In this document: in pieces, positions 24,648-33,126 of the stretch | How positions within the stretch are numbered: position 1 is the first letter of the stretch | Layout: the number at the start of each line of letters is the position of its first letter | Origin: Verrucomicrobiota bacterium | Lineage (GTDB): Bacteria > Verrucomicrobiota > Verrucomicrobiia > Opitutales > Opitutaceae | DNA length: 52,736 nucleotides | Direction of reading: 5' to 3' | Assembly: GCA_947471035.1 (NCBI GenBank) | Contig: CANIWJ010000010.1 | Coordinates: 1 to 52,736, forward strand | Notes under the pieces: generated by a model | Told to the model about the DNA's origin: nothing | Seen by the model: only the letters and a program-made list of their open reading frames with translations | The model's database searches: none | Made by a program: the position numbers and the translations under genes

Positions 24648-25813
24648 TCACGGTAACCGAACTTTGGAGTCGTCTCGACGCGCTGGCCTTGCCCTTGCCG
24701 CAGGAACGCGTGCCGCTCTCCGCCGCCCTCGGTCGCATCTTGGCCGAGCCCATCCTTGCCTCCGAGGATCAGCCCGCCTTCGACCGATCCGCCATCGACG
24801 GCTACTTGGTTAATGCCGACCAAGCCGCCGGTCTTGTTACGCTGCTTGGCGCGGTGTCTCCCGGTTCGCCGTCACCTGCCATCGCCCCCGCGCTCGGCAC
24901 TGCTTGGCGCATCCTCACCGGCAGCGCCCTGCCCGCCACCGCCGCCGCACTGGTGATGCAGGAAGATACCCGTGCGGTCACCCGTCCCGACCAACGCGAA
25001 CTTCTGCAAGCGCCCTCGACCCGGCACATCCGGCGCCGTGCTTCTCAAGCCCGTGCGGGGGATCGCGTGCTCACGCCCGGCCAGGTGCTCGGTCCCGGCG
25101 CGCTCGCCCTGCTGGCTTCGCTCGGGGTCGCCCAGGTGCGGGTGTCGCGTCGCCCGCGCGTCGCGCACCTCGTCACTGGTGGTGAACTCGTCGCTCCCGA
25201 GCAGGTGCCCGCGCCCGGCCAGATTCGTGATAGCAATTCCACGCTCATCGCCGCGTTGCTCGCTGAAGCTGGGGCCGAGCTTTGCTGGTACCGTCGCGTG
25301 GGCGATGGCCGCGCCGCCGCCGCCGAGGCCCTGGCCGAGGCACTCGCGTCTCCGTCCGACGTGATTCTGGTCAGCGGCGGGGCCAGCGTGGGCGACCATG
25401 ACCATACCGGCGCGCTCCTCGCCGAGTGCGGCTTTACCATTCACTGCGATAAAGTCGCCAGCCGTCCCGGAAAACCCTTCATCGCCGCCGCTCGCGAGGG
25501 TCGGCTCGCCTTTGGCCTGCCCGGCAACCCGCTGTCGCACTTCGTGTGTTATCACCTGTTCGTGAAACGGGTGCTCGCCCGCCTCGTTGGTGCCGCGCCG
25601 ATCCCGCTCCACCGCCTCACGCTCGCTCCGGGCGCAGCGCTCACCTCCAACCCTCGCGAAACCTGGTGGCCTGCGGTTGCCACTCCGGCCGGTTACGCCC
25701 CCTTGCCTTGGGCTGATTCCTCCGACCTTACCGTGCTCGCCCGCGCCTCCGCCCTCCTGCGTGTCCAGGCCGATGCTCCGCCCGACTACACCGCCGAGGG
25801 CCTGCTGGTTTAG
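24644..25813 (+). CDS. moeA: Molybdopterin molybdenumtransferase MoeA
   Basis: A 389-residue enzyme that inserts molybdate into adenylated molybdopterin. The N-terminal part carries PAFDRSAIDGYLV and the ILTGSALPATAAALVMQEDT motif. The MoCF-binding domain has RDSNSTLIAALLAEAG, VILVSGGASVGDHDHT and RPGKPFIAAAREGRLAFGLPGNPLS, the signature of MoeA/gephyrin E domains. A beta-barrel C-terminal domain follows. It is translationally coupled to moaE. The next gene pair is a toxin-antitoxin module that separates moeA from moaC. Confidence 0.95.
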   Translation: MITVTELWSRLDALALPLPQERVPLSAALGRILAEPILASEDQPAFDRSAIDGYLVNADQAAGLVTLLGAVSPGSPSPAIAPALGTAWRILTGSALPATAAALVMQEDTRAVTRPDQRELLQAPSTRHIRRRASQARAGDRVLTPGQVLGPGALALLASLGVAQVRVSRRPRVAHLVTGGELVAPEQVPAPGQIRDSNSTLIAALLAEAGAELCWYRRVGDGRAAAAEALAEALASPSDVILVSGGASVGDHDHTGALLAECGFTIHCDKVASRPGKPFIAAAREGRLAFGLPGNPLSHFVCYHLFVKRVLARLVGAAPIPLHRLTLAPGAALTSNPRETWWPAVATPAGYAPLPWADSSDLTVLARASALLRVQADAPPDYTAEGLLV

Positions 25814-25861
25814 ATTCCCGAAGCGCTTGCCAGGGATTCCAAAAACCACTTATTAAGAAGC

Positions 25862-26083
25862 ATGAAAACGACCGTTGATATTCCAGAAAGGGAGCTCAAG
25901 GACCTCATGCGTTTGACCAAGGCCGCGACCAAAAAGGAAGCCATCGTCACTGCCGTTGCGGATTTCAACCGCCGTAAAAAAATGGCCGAGCTCACTAAAT
26001 ACCTCGGGCAGAGCAAAGGAGACGGCATGATGAGCTTGGAAGAACTTATGGATCTGCGCGCTCGCGGCACCCACACCTTTTGA
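25862..26083 (+). CDS. VapB-like antitoxin (DUF2191 type)
   Basis: A 73-residue antitoxin. The N-terminus MKTTVDIPERELKDLMRLTKAATKKEAIVTAVADFNRR is a ribbon-helix-helix-like DNA-binding domain of the VapB/DUF2191 group. The C-terminal tail (MSLEELMDLRARGTHTF) should wrap the toxin. It starts 48 bases after moeA and ends 2 bases before the toxin ATG. The pair is inserted in the moeA-moaC interval of the cofactor operon without disrupting either gene. Confidence 0.87.
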   Translation: MKTTVDIPERELKDLMRLTKAATKKEAIVTAVADFNRRKKMAELTKYLGQSKGDGMMSLEELMDLRARGTHTF

Positions 26084-26085
26084 GC

Positions 26086-26454
26086 ATGCGACTGGTCGAT
26101 ACCTCGCTTTTCATCGAGGCCCTGCGCGAACAGGGCCAGGCAGCCAACCGGGCCAGATTCCACGATCTACTAATCGGCGGTGAAGTTTGCTGGTGCCCGA
26201 TGGTCCGGGTTGAGCTTTGGCACGGCGCGCGCGGCACGCTTGAAAAAAGAATGATCAACGACTTCGAGCAGACCCTGCCCGAGCTCGAAATTACGCCCGA
26301 AGTCTGGGAGCTCGCCTGCGAACTCGGACGCCGAGCCCGGGCCAAGGGGCTTACCGTGCCCAACCCCGACCTGCTCATCGCCGCCGTCGCCCGCCACCAC
26401 AAGGTGCCTGTCGAAGCTGCCGACGCGCATTTCGCTGAACTCGCCAAGCTCTGA
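26086..26454 (+). CDS. VapC-like PIN-domain toxin
   Basis: A 122-residue PIN-domain ribonuclease starting at ATG 26086 ([17 protein letters not shown]). The metal-binding acidic residues are in the expected places: Asp5 in LVDTS, Glu in [10 protein letters not shown], and Asp in the [13 protein letters not shown] motif. By family, VapC cleaves RNA such as initiator tRNA or rRNA when free of its antitoxin. It is cotranscribed with the upstream antitoxin and ends 7 bases before moaC, so it is likely transcribed with the cofactor genes as well. Confidence 0.9.
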   Translation: MRLVDTSLFIEALREQGQAANRARFHDLLIGGEVCWCPMVRVELWHGARGTLEKRMINDFEQTLPELEITPEVWELACELGRRARAKGLTVPNPDLLIAAVARHHKVPVEAADAHFAELAKL

Positions 26455-26461
26455 TCCGCCC

Positions 26462-26935
26462 ATGCCCCGACATTCCCTGAAGGCTCCACCCTCTGCATTC
26501 TCCCATCTCGATGCCGCCGGCGCCGCCACCATGGTGGATGTTGGCGCGAAAACCCCGCAGCTGCGTCGCGCCGTCGCCAGCGGTGAGCTTCGCTGCCAAG
26601 CGGCCACGATCCGCCTCTTGAAAAAACAGGCGCTGCCCAAGGGCGACGTGCTGGTCTGCGCCCGCCTGGCGGGCATTATGGCGGCCAAGCGCACCAGCGA
26701 GCTCATTCCGCTGTGCCACCCACTCGCCTTGGAAAAAGTCACGGTCGATTTTTTGGTGAAAACGGATCGCGTGCTCATCACCGCCGAGGCCCGGCTGACC
26801 GGTAAAACCGGGGTCGAAATGGAAGCCTTGACCGCTGTCAGTGTGGCCGCACTGACGCTTTACGACATGATGAAAGCGGTGGATAAAACCATGGTCATCG
26901 GCGAGGTCCGGGTGGAGTTAAAGGAGAAGGCATGA
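26462..26935 (+). CDS. moaC: Cyclic pyranopterin monophosphate synthase
   Basis: A 157-residue enzyme that converts 3',8-cyclo-GTP to cyclic pyranopterin monophosphate. Characteristic blocks are [64 protein letters not shown] (with active-site His), and [36 protein letters not shown] with the catalytic Lys and Asp. It overlaps the following mog gene by 4 bases and follows the vapC toxin by 7 bases. Confidence 0.97.
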   Translation: MPRHSLKAPPSAFSHLDAAGAATMVDVGAKTPQLRRAVASGELRCQAATIRLLKKQALPKGDVLVCARLAGIMAAKRTSELIPLCHPLALEKVTVDFLVKTDRVLITAEARLTGKTGVEMEALTAVSVAALTLYDMMKAVDKTMVIGEVRVELKEKA

Positions 26936-27405
26936 AACTCGCGCGCGTCACCCTGAGCGACCGTGCTTCGGCGGGAGCTTACCCCGACCTGAGTGGTCCC
27001 GAGATCGAGCGCGTGCTGCGCGAAACCTTGGGGGCAGAGCACACGTTTCTGGCCCGCCTCGTGCCGGATGAGCGCACCTTGATCGCGGCGACGCTGCGCG
27101 AGCTATGCGATCAGGAGGCTTGCGAGTTGGTGGTGACGACGGGCGGGACGGGCCCGGCGGAGCGCGACGTGACGCCGGAGGCGACGCGCGATGTGCTGGA
27201 GCGCGAGTTACCCGGCTTTGGCGAGGCGATGCGGGCGGTGAGTTTTGCCAAGGTGCCGACCGCGATTCTCTCAAGGGCGACGGCGGGCACGCGGGGGCGG
27301 ACCTTGATTGTCAATTTGCCGGGCAATCCGCGCGCGATTGGCGAGTGTTTACCGCCGCTGGTGCCCGCCATCCGGGAGTGCCTGAAACACCTTCGGGGGG
27401 AGTAA
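26932..27405 (+). CDS. mog: Molybdopterin adenylyltransferase
   Basis: A 157-residue MogA/MoaB-type protein that adenylates molybdopterin before molybdenum insertion. It shows the MoCF-binding fold: [44 protein letters not shown], the [24 protein letters not shown] segment and [17 protein letters not shown]. Its start overlaps the moaC stop. Codon choice switches here from C-ending (moaA-moaC) to G-ending, suggesting that the cluster was assembled from pieces. Confidence 0.94.
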   Translation: MKLARVTLSDRASAGAYPDLSGPEIERVLRETLGAEHTFLARLVPDERTLIAATLRELCDQEACELVVTTGGTGPAERDVTPEATRDVLERELPGFGEAMRAVSFAKVPTAILSRATAGTRGRTLIVNLPGNPRAIGECLPPLVPAIRECLKHLRGE

Positions 27406-27411
27406 ACGCAC

Positions 27412-28071
27412 ATGCTCCGGATCGAACACCTTTATCTGTCACCGGGACACAACTACTTCGGGCATCATGGCCAGGCGGCGGGCGAGCACCCGATGTTGGC
27501 AGTGGCCGAAGTGGAGTGCGTGGCGGGGCGGGGGCTGCGCGGGGACCGGTTTTTCGACTACAAGCCGGGTTACAAAGGGCAGATCACGTTTTTCAGCGGC
27601 GAACTTTACGACGAACTGTGCGCGATGTTTTTGCCCCTCGCGGGGGCGCATTCCGCGCCGTCGGCGTTTCGGCGCAACGTGATCACGCGCGGGGTGGATT
27701 TGAACGCGCTGATCGGGCAGGAATTTGAGGTACAGGGGGTGCGGTTTATCGGCTGTGCGGAGTGCAGTCCGTGTCACTGGATGGACCAGGCCTTCGCGCC
27801 TGGGGCGGAGGTGGCGCTGAAAGGTCGGGGAGGGCTGCGGGCGAAGATTTTGAGCGATGGAAAGCTGCGCGTCGATGTCGTGCCGACTGAGCCGGATCCA
27901 TGCAGTCGAAGGCGAGTAGCGAGGCGAGATTTCGAGCGCATTTCAGAGGTGAACGACCAAGGAATACTCGGAGAGTATTTTGCCGGGAGTGAGCCACTGA
28001 AAGGTGCCGACAGATCCCCTCGATGCGACCCGCTCGACTGCATGGTTCCGGCTAAGAGTGTTAACCGCTAA
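27412..28071 (+). CDS. MOSC-domain protein with element-derived C-terminus
   Basis: A 219-residue protein whose first 159 or so residues are a MOSC (molybdenum cofactor sulfurase C-terminal-like) domain, with RGLRGDRFFDYKPGYKGQITFF, RRNVITRGVDLNALIG and the GCAECSPCHWMDQAFAPGAEVALKGRGGLRAKIL motif with conserved Cys. MOSC proteins bind or handle sulfur-molybdenum cofactor, and this gene sits among cofactor genes. From base 27890 the coding sequence is supplied by a 164-base element with terminal inverted repeats, so the last 60 residues (about 160-219) look foreign: DPCSRRRVARRDFERISE to the end. The natural family C-terminus would fall near LRVDVV. Confidence 0.88.
   Translation: MLRIEHLYLSPGHNYFGHHGQAAGEHPMLAVAEVECVAGRGLRGDRFFDYKPGYKGQITFFSGELYDELCAMFLPLAGAHSAPSAFRRNVITRGVDLNALIGQEFEVQGVRFIGCAECSPCHWMDQAFAPGAEVALKGRGGLRAKILSDGKLRVDVVPTEPDPCSRRRVARRDFERISEVNDQGILGEYFAGSEPLKGADRSPRCDPLDCMVPAKSVNR
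27890..28053. repeat. 164-bp element with near-perfect 20-bp terminal inverted repeats
   Basis: The left end AGCCGGATCCATGCAGTCGA (27890-27909) and the reverse complement of the right end (28034-28053) differ at one of 20 positions. The inside has no gene of its own. It looks like a miniature inverted-repeat element or a long structured RNA hairpin. No clear target duplication is seen at the ends. Confidence 0.8.
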
Positions 28072-28091
28072 AGTTCGCTAAAGGGCGCTAA
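28055..28091. repeat. Short decamer repeats (CGCTAAA type)
   Basis: Three imperfect copies (ccgctaaagt, tcgctaaagg, gcgctaaatc) lie directly after the inverted-repeat element and span the MOSC stop codon. Confidence 0.6.
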
Positions 28092-28101
28092 ATCAAACCC
28101 G

Positions 28102-28716
28102 GTGATAGATAACGGTAATGGCACGGTGGTTTTAGGGTTTAGTGCGGTGTTGCTGGCGGGCGGGCGCTCCACGCGGATGGGGAGGGACAAGGCCCGGCTG
28201 GCGCATCCGTGCTCGGGTTTGGCGATGGTGGTGCATCAAGTGGCGACCCTGCGGGCGGCGGGGTGCGCGGAGTGTTTTTTGGCGGTGCGGGCGGGGACGG
28301 ATTATCCGGAGGTGGGCGCGGAGGTGGAGCGGCTTTTTGACGATGGCTCGGGCGGGCCGCTGGGGGCGATTGCGGCGGGTTTGGCGCGGGCGCGGGAGGC
28401 GCGGGTGATGGTGCTGGCGGTCGATATGCCGGGGGTGACGGCGGAGTGGGTGCGCGGCCTGGTGGCGCGGGCGACCCCGGAGCGCGGGGTGGTGGTGCGC
28501 GATGCGGCGGGGTATGAGCCTTTATGCGCGGTGTATCCGAAGCTGGCGGCAGGGCGGTATGCGGAGGCTGTGGCGGCGGGGCGGCTGAGTTTGCAGGTGC
28601 TGGTGGCAGCGGGAGTGGCGGAAGGCTGGTTGATGGAGGTGAGTGCGCCGGAGGATGCGGCGGTGCTGGCCAACTGGAACGCGCCGGGGGATGTGGGGGG
28701 GACGAATTACGAATGA
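28102..28716 (+). CDS. mobA: Molybdenum cofactor guanylyltransferase
   Basis: A 204-residue nucleotidyltransferase that attaches GMP to molybdopterin to form the MGD cofactor required by the nasA product. The nucleotide-binding signature LLAGGRSTRMGRDKARL lies near residue 18. The GPLGAIAAGLARAREARVMVLAVDMPGV block holds the metal-binding Asp, followed by GYEPLCAVYPK. The start is GTG 28102; a later in-frame GTG just before VVLGFSAVLL is equally possible. The last codons (VGGTNYE) fall in a heptamer repeat array, so the C-terminus has been remodelled by the repeat. Confidence 0.9.
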   Translation: MIDNGNGTVVLGFSAVLLAGGRSTRMGRDKARLAHPCSGLAMVVHQVATLRAAGCAECFLAVRAGTDYPEVGAEVERLFDDGSGGPLGAIAAGLARAREARVMVLAVDMPGVTAEWVRGLVARATPERGVVVRDAAGYEPLCAVYPKLAAGRYAEAVAAGRLSLQVLVAAGVAEGWLMEVSAPEDAAVLANWNAPGDVGGTNYE

Positions 28717-28745
28717 CCAATGACCAATGACGAATGACGGATGGG
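28705..28745. repeat. Heptamer array overlapping the 3' end of mobA
   Basis: Six degenerate units of the AATGACC/AATGACG type begin within the last codons of mobA and run into the gap. Confidence 0.8.
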
Positions 28746-29003
28746 CGTGGCCGGTTCGGGGTGCTTCGCGGGTAAGGGGCGAACTTATCATTCCCTCACG
28801 AGCGAAAAGGAGGCGGAGCACATTTTAGCGGATGTGATTCAGTTGGGGTGAATCTGGGAATGCTGGAGCATAATTTAACGCTCGGCCCTGACGAAAGAGC
28901 CCGACAGCACGATTCTGCTTCAGCGCTGGTAATGGAGATGCAACAGGCGGGAGAGCGCGTGCGCAGAGTTGCCAGCGGCCGAGAAATCCGCACCGTTCCA
29001 CGC
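28717..29003. other. Gap between mobA and the DUF433 gene
   Basis: Apart from the heptamer repeat at its left end I see no conserved gene. An open frame upstream of the DUF433 start codon could extend that protein, but its sequence is not family-like. A promoter for the toxin-antitoxin pair should lie here. Confidence 0.4.
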
Positions 29004-29237
29004 ATGAGCGATCTTCTTTCCCGAATCACCGTTGAGCCCGGCAAGTGTGGCGGACGTCCCTGCATCCGTGGTTATCGGATGCGGGTGAAGGATGTTTTGG
29101 AACTGCTCGCCCACGGCGCTAGCTGGGAGGAGATCTTGACCGATTATCCTTTTCTTGAGGCCGACGACCTACGCGCCTGCCTGGAGTTTGCCGCCGCGCA
29201 AAACGATCACGTTTTGCTTCACGCCGCCGCTTCGTGA
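29004..29237 (+). CDS. DUF433 antitoxin-like protein
   Basis: A 77-residue DUF433 protein starting at ATG 29004. SRITVEPGKCGGRPCIRGYRMRVKDVLELLAHGASWEEILTDYPFLEADDLRACLEFAA is the whole-family signature: a small beta strand plus winged-helix domain. DUF433 proteins commonly pair with DUF5615 PIN-like proteins as type II antitoxins. The stop codon overlaps the start of the next gene. Confidence 0.88.
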   Translation: MSDLLSRITVEPGKCGGRPCIRGYRMRVKDVLELLAHGASWEEILTDYPFLEADDLRACLEFAAAQNDHVLLHAAAS

Positions 29238-29566
29238 CGCGCTTCCTCATCGACAACCAGTTGCCCTCCGCGCTCGCGCGTTGGTTGCACGCTAGAGGCC
29301 ACGAAGCCGAGCACGTGCTCGCCCTGGGCATGGGCCAGACCGCCGACACGCTGATCTGGCAGCACGCCGCGCGCACCGGCGCAGTCATCGTTACCAAGGA
29401 CGAAGACTTTGCCCAATTGACCATCCTGCGCCCCGAAGGCGTGCGCGTCGTCTGGTTGCGTGTCGGCAACTGTCGCACCGTCGTTTTGCTCGCCACCTTC
29501 GAGCGACTTTGGCCCGAGATCGTCCGCCAACTCGACGCCGGCGCGGGCTTGATCGAGGTCTATTGA
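29234..29566 (+). CDS. DUF5615 PIN-like toxin
   Basis: A 110-residue PIN-like nuclease starting at GTG 29234, overlapping the antitoxin stop by 4 bases. RFLIDNQLPSALARWLHARGHEAEHVLALGM has the N-terminal metal-binding Asp. VTKDEDFAQL holds the second acidic cluster, and VVWLRVGNCRT is the DUF5615 hallmark. By family it is the toxin of a VapBC-like module. Confidence 0.88.
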   Translation: MTRFLIDNQLPSALARWLHARGHEAEHVLALGMGQTADTLIWQHAARTGAVIVTKDEDFAQLTILRPEGVRVVWLRVGNCRTVVLLATFERLWPEIVRQLDAGAGLIEVY

Positions 29567-29895
29567 CTAGGCTTATCCGGCAAAACTCTTCTTCCCCAGC
29601 TACGTTAAGGCATTCCACTGGCGGCATGGTAACGTGCCGTCAGGTAGGCAGTTTTGAGCGGCTATGGTAAGAACCTTGCCCGCCGTCGTCGCGGGTTTAC
29701 CCAGTTCGGTGTTTCCTGTAACCGGCTCAACCCCACAACTTTTTTAGCCTGAGGCGTGGCCTATGCCGCCGGGTGTATCGCTGGGGCCCATTGAGGACTT
29801 TGCGAAAACCCAGAAACTCACAAAACACGGCCAGTCCCCCTCGGCTCGGTCACTTATGAAAAATTTCGGACACCGTTGGCTCGACCGGCTCCAAA
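29567..29895. other. Gap of 329 bases, no gene seen
   Basis: This lies between the convergent DUF5615 gene and the AT-rich metallophosphoesterase gene. It contains an aggtaggcagttt segment also found near 21620 and marks the sharp fall in GC content that begins near 29900. I see no RNA gene, attachment site or terminator that I can support. Confidence 0.4.
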
Positions 29896-32800
29896 TCACC
29901 CAAATGTTTTTTTAAAAAATATTTTATTTAAATTTGGCACCTTGCCGTCTATTATTTGCTTAGCTACTTTTTCCACGAGTGTTTGATTAGGATGCTTAGA
30001 TCCCGTATCATGCTTTGCTAAGGCCATTGCAGATAAGCGCCTTGATTGTTGGCGGTGCCTTTCTGAATTATAACCATATTTGCAGTCGTTGATTAATAAG
30101 CTGAAGACTCTATTTAGGTAGAATGAATTTTTGTTTTCTCTTACTATAAATTGTTCAATCTCACCTTCCCATCCTGAGGGTTTTTGCTTAACTATAACAT
30201 AAAGAGCTAGAAGTTCGCCGAGGGTTCCCTTATTTTCCCTTACATAATTCAGAAGAAGTGGTCCCATTTTTTTAGAAAAAATATCCTCCTGATACCAATT
30301 TGCCACATTAGAGGCCACAGCATTCATCAGTGCGTGCCACCTCTTTTCGACTGTATCCAAATGATCAAAGGTGTGGTCCAGCATGAAGTTTATTCCCTCG
30401 AAGTGCGCCTCTTTAGAATTAGCGAGTGCAGGGGATAACGTGATTAATAATTGAGCGACTTTACACCAGCAATTTATGACTTCATTTAAGAGCCCAATTT
30501 TAGATGGAGCTGTGACATAATCGCTATTTCTTAATGTTCGAGCAGCCCCCTTAACCGCAGACATCATTTGCGTGAGCGACGATTCAGTAATGAACTTTGC
30601 TAGATCCTGATTATAAGGTTTATTTCTACTATATGTGGAGTCGGCTACGGCATCTCTTACCACAGCTGGCACTGCCGCCATAGATTCATCTTCAGTCACT
30701 TCACGCTTTAGGCTAGCGAGGGCATTTTCGGATGGATGCCAACTAAATGATGTGAGAGGATTGAAAGTATCTGGAATTCCTGTTCTGGCTACGAATTCAG
30801 CTGCCATAGTTTTTAGATCTTTGATCAAGATATCTACGGCATCTTGGCACCGTCTAGTTATGCCTGCATAAAATTCCAGTATTTCCGGATATGCCGAATA
30901 TCTATTATGTGAAAGCATGAATTGACGAAAGTCGGGATCGTGATGCATGCGATGCGCTGCAAAATAGTATAACCAGTAATTAAATCTGAACTCAAATTCA
31001 TTTCCTTTCTGTATAATAATGTTCTCTGTATGAAGGAATGCGAAAAGAATATGAATTTCTAGATCTATATGGTTTTCTAGGCAGTTGCTATCGAGCTTAT
31101 TAAACTCTTGTTTTGTGAATGTCTTGCGGTTTCCCCTTATTAATTTTTCGCAGAAACAACCCAGCACGAATTCACAATCCTTTAGATCTGGTCGACTGGC
31201 GTATGAGGGGATTGCATCAAATTGAAAAAATAGCAGGTTGAGCACCCTGCTGATCATCTCGGTTCGATTTACGGGGCTATCGTCAAATGCCTGTTCGTAA
31301 AGGCGCAAAAGCAGAAGGCAGTTAAGCGGGCTTCTGTGTGTGTTTAAGCTATCTAAATCAGAAATTATTTTCTTCGTGACGCGGTCACTATCGAGATGAT
31401 TAGCGTTGATGGTATATTGTTCGACTAATAAGCGCACTTTACTCCTGTCTAGTGCCCAAAGATAAACGACATCTAATCCTTCAGTGGGGTCTTTTTCAGA
31501 CTTTTCAATATAATCGGAAACTTGTGCGCAGTCATCTACTCCACATAATGCTATTAATAAAGCAGATGGATATGCATCTTTCAGTAGTGCGAGTGTTTTT
31601 TTTCCTATTTTATCTGTCATCCAGTTATCCAGAATGAACCCATGAATAAACTCTGCGTTGATTTTTAATTCGGCGCAGCGTTTTTCTACCGCCAATGCTA
31701 TCTCCTTCGGACCCCGCATTGGCTCTTCACAATCTAGGCGCAATAGGATCTTATTTCCATTGCAGCTCTCGAAATGATTTAATGCTAAATAGTAACCTAA
31801 GCTAGATAAGCCGAACTCGGAAGGAGCTCTAATGATACATGATTTTGGCGAGGAGGCGAGTTGGCTCGCGGTAAGTTCAGGCGGGGTAGTTGCTTTGAAC
31901 TCAGATTCAGGTGTTTTAGATAAATCACGCTCTATCCAGAATCCTGCCTTATTGGAATAGCATTTGATAGAGTTATCAAATTCACGCCGAAGTATTGTAA
32001 GAGTAGTTAAATCTACTTGGGCATGGCTTTGACTGGGATGAATATGCCGCTCTTTCGGCAATGTATCGTATACGCGCTTTCCAGCATCATTTCCCGCTAG
32101 GAGCGTTCCAAGGACGAACTGATTATTGCGGGCAAACTGGCGATATTCTATTTCGACTTTACCCGTTGCCGTATCGAGTCGAGTAATGGAGTAGCCCAAC
32201 TGTTCGCTTTTTTTGGTGAATAACGCGGGCGCCGTTAGACAAATGCAGTTTCCTCCGTCTTTTATATATTGTACTGATTGGCCCTCGTGGATATGTCCGA
32301 AATAAGCAAGTTTGAAGGAATCGTTTATTATTTTATCAAGTTCTATTTTGGCCCAAGGTGCTAGCCAGTCTATTGGGTGGTGCATCACTAGGATTCTTAT
32401 TTTGGAAGTGTTATTAAGTAGCCACCTATGGATACTTCTTGTGTCAATCATCAGGCGCCCAAAGTCGCTAATTACATTGCCTTGTTTATCTTTGATCCCT
32501 CCGAACGAGCAAATAGTTGTATTTAAACTATAGATCGATAGATCCGGAGATAGGGCCCATCCTTGGCCCGAGATGGTTTCTTGGCTCAGGCAGTTACTCG
32601 TGAATCTTTCTTCAAATCTGATATAGTTTTCGAATTTTTTTCAAAATTAAGCTGGGCTCTGATTTCCGATAGGCTATCGTTGAACACATCCTCCTCATTC
32701 ATTTCACTTAGGATGCCTCTTTGCATCACGGCTATTTTCTTAATCACCTCTTGTGATATATCGTGATTGCCGGGTGTGCAGTATCTTTTACCTTTGGGAA

Positions 32801-33020
32801 TTTCTAATTCTGTTAGATATTTGTCGAATTTTGATTCGATTGCATCGAATGCCTGCTGGGACGACCCAGAGTATACAAAATCGCCGGAGAAAATAACATA
32901 GGGATTCTCTAGGTTATTAAGTGTAAGATCCTTATTTAGCCGATCACAAATAAGATCATATGCTTCCTGTTTTTCTTCAATATAGTGGAGATCTGATAGA
33001 TGAACGAATGTGTATTTCAT
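29896..33020 (-). pseudogene. Metallophosphoesterase-STAND-like protein, interrupted by a frameshift (possible defence gene)
   Basis: One gene of about 1040 codons read in two frames: residues 1-144 from ATG 33020 to a stop at 32586, and the rest ending at 29896 (its first ATG is 32451, but homologous-looking sequence continues upstream to the frameshift). The N-terminal calcineurin-like phosphoesterase is complete across both parts: LSDLHY, FSGDFVYSG, GNHD, then MHHPIDWL and FGHIHEG. A degenerate P-loop-like segment (RAPSEFGLSSLGYYLAL, about residue 400) and a long helical region follow, recalling STAND NTPases with missing Walker residues. The frame changes at an A7 run that fits a -1 slippery sequence. 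The gene is strikingly AT-rich compared with the window, indicating transfer. Its neighbours are a restriction endonuclease fragment and toxin-antitoxin genes. Confidence 0.72.
32635..32641 (-). other. A7 run where the reading frame changes (-1 slippery sequence A_AAA_AAT)
   Basis: In the first frame the codons are TTT GAA AAA AAT TCG. Re-reading one A joins this frame to KFENYIRFEERF and on without a stop to the end of the gene. The heptamer fits the X_XXY_YYZ pattern of -1 frameshift sites. A one-base deletion or a sequencing error would look the same. Confidence 0.7.
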
Positions 33021-33126
33021 GCTTAATGAGTTAAAGTGAGCTTACTAATTCAGATCGCTCCGCACAATTGTGTCCGGCCGAGTAGTTTTATATAGTTTAA
33101 GGCAGACCGGGTCGCGCCGGATTTTG

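Noticed and set aside
29567-29895. A tRNA or attachment site bordering the AT-rich island
   Set aside because: I could not find a cloverleaf, nor a direct repeat matching the other side of the island.
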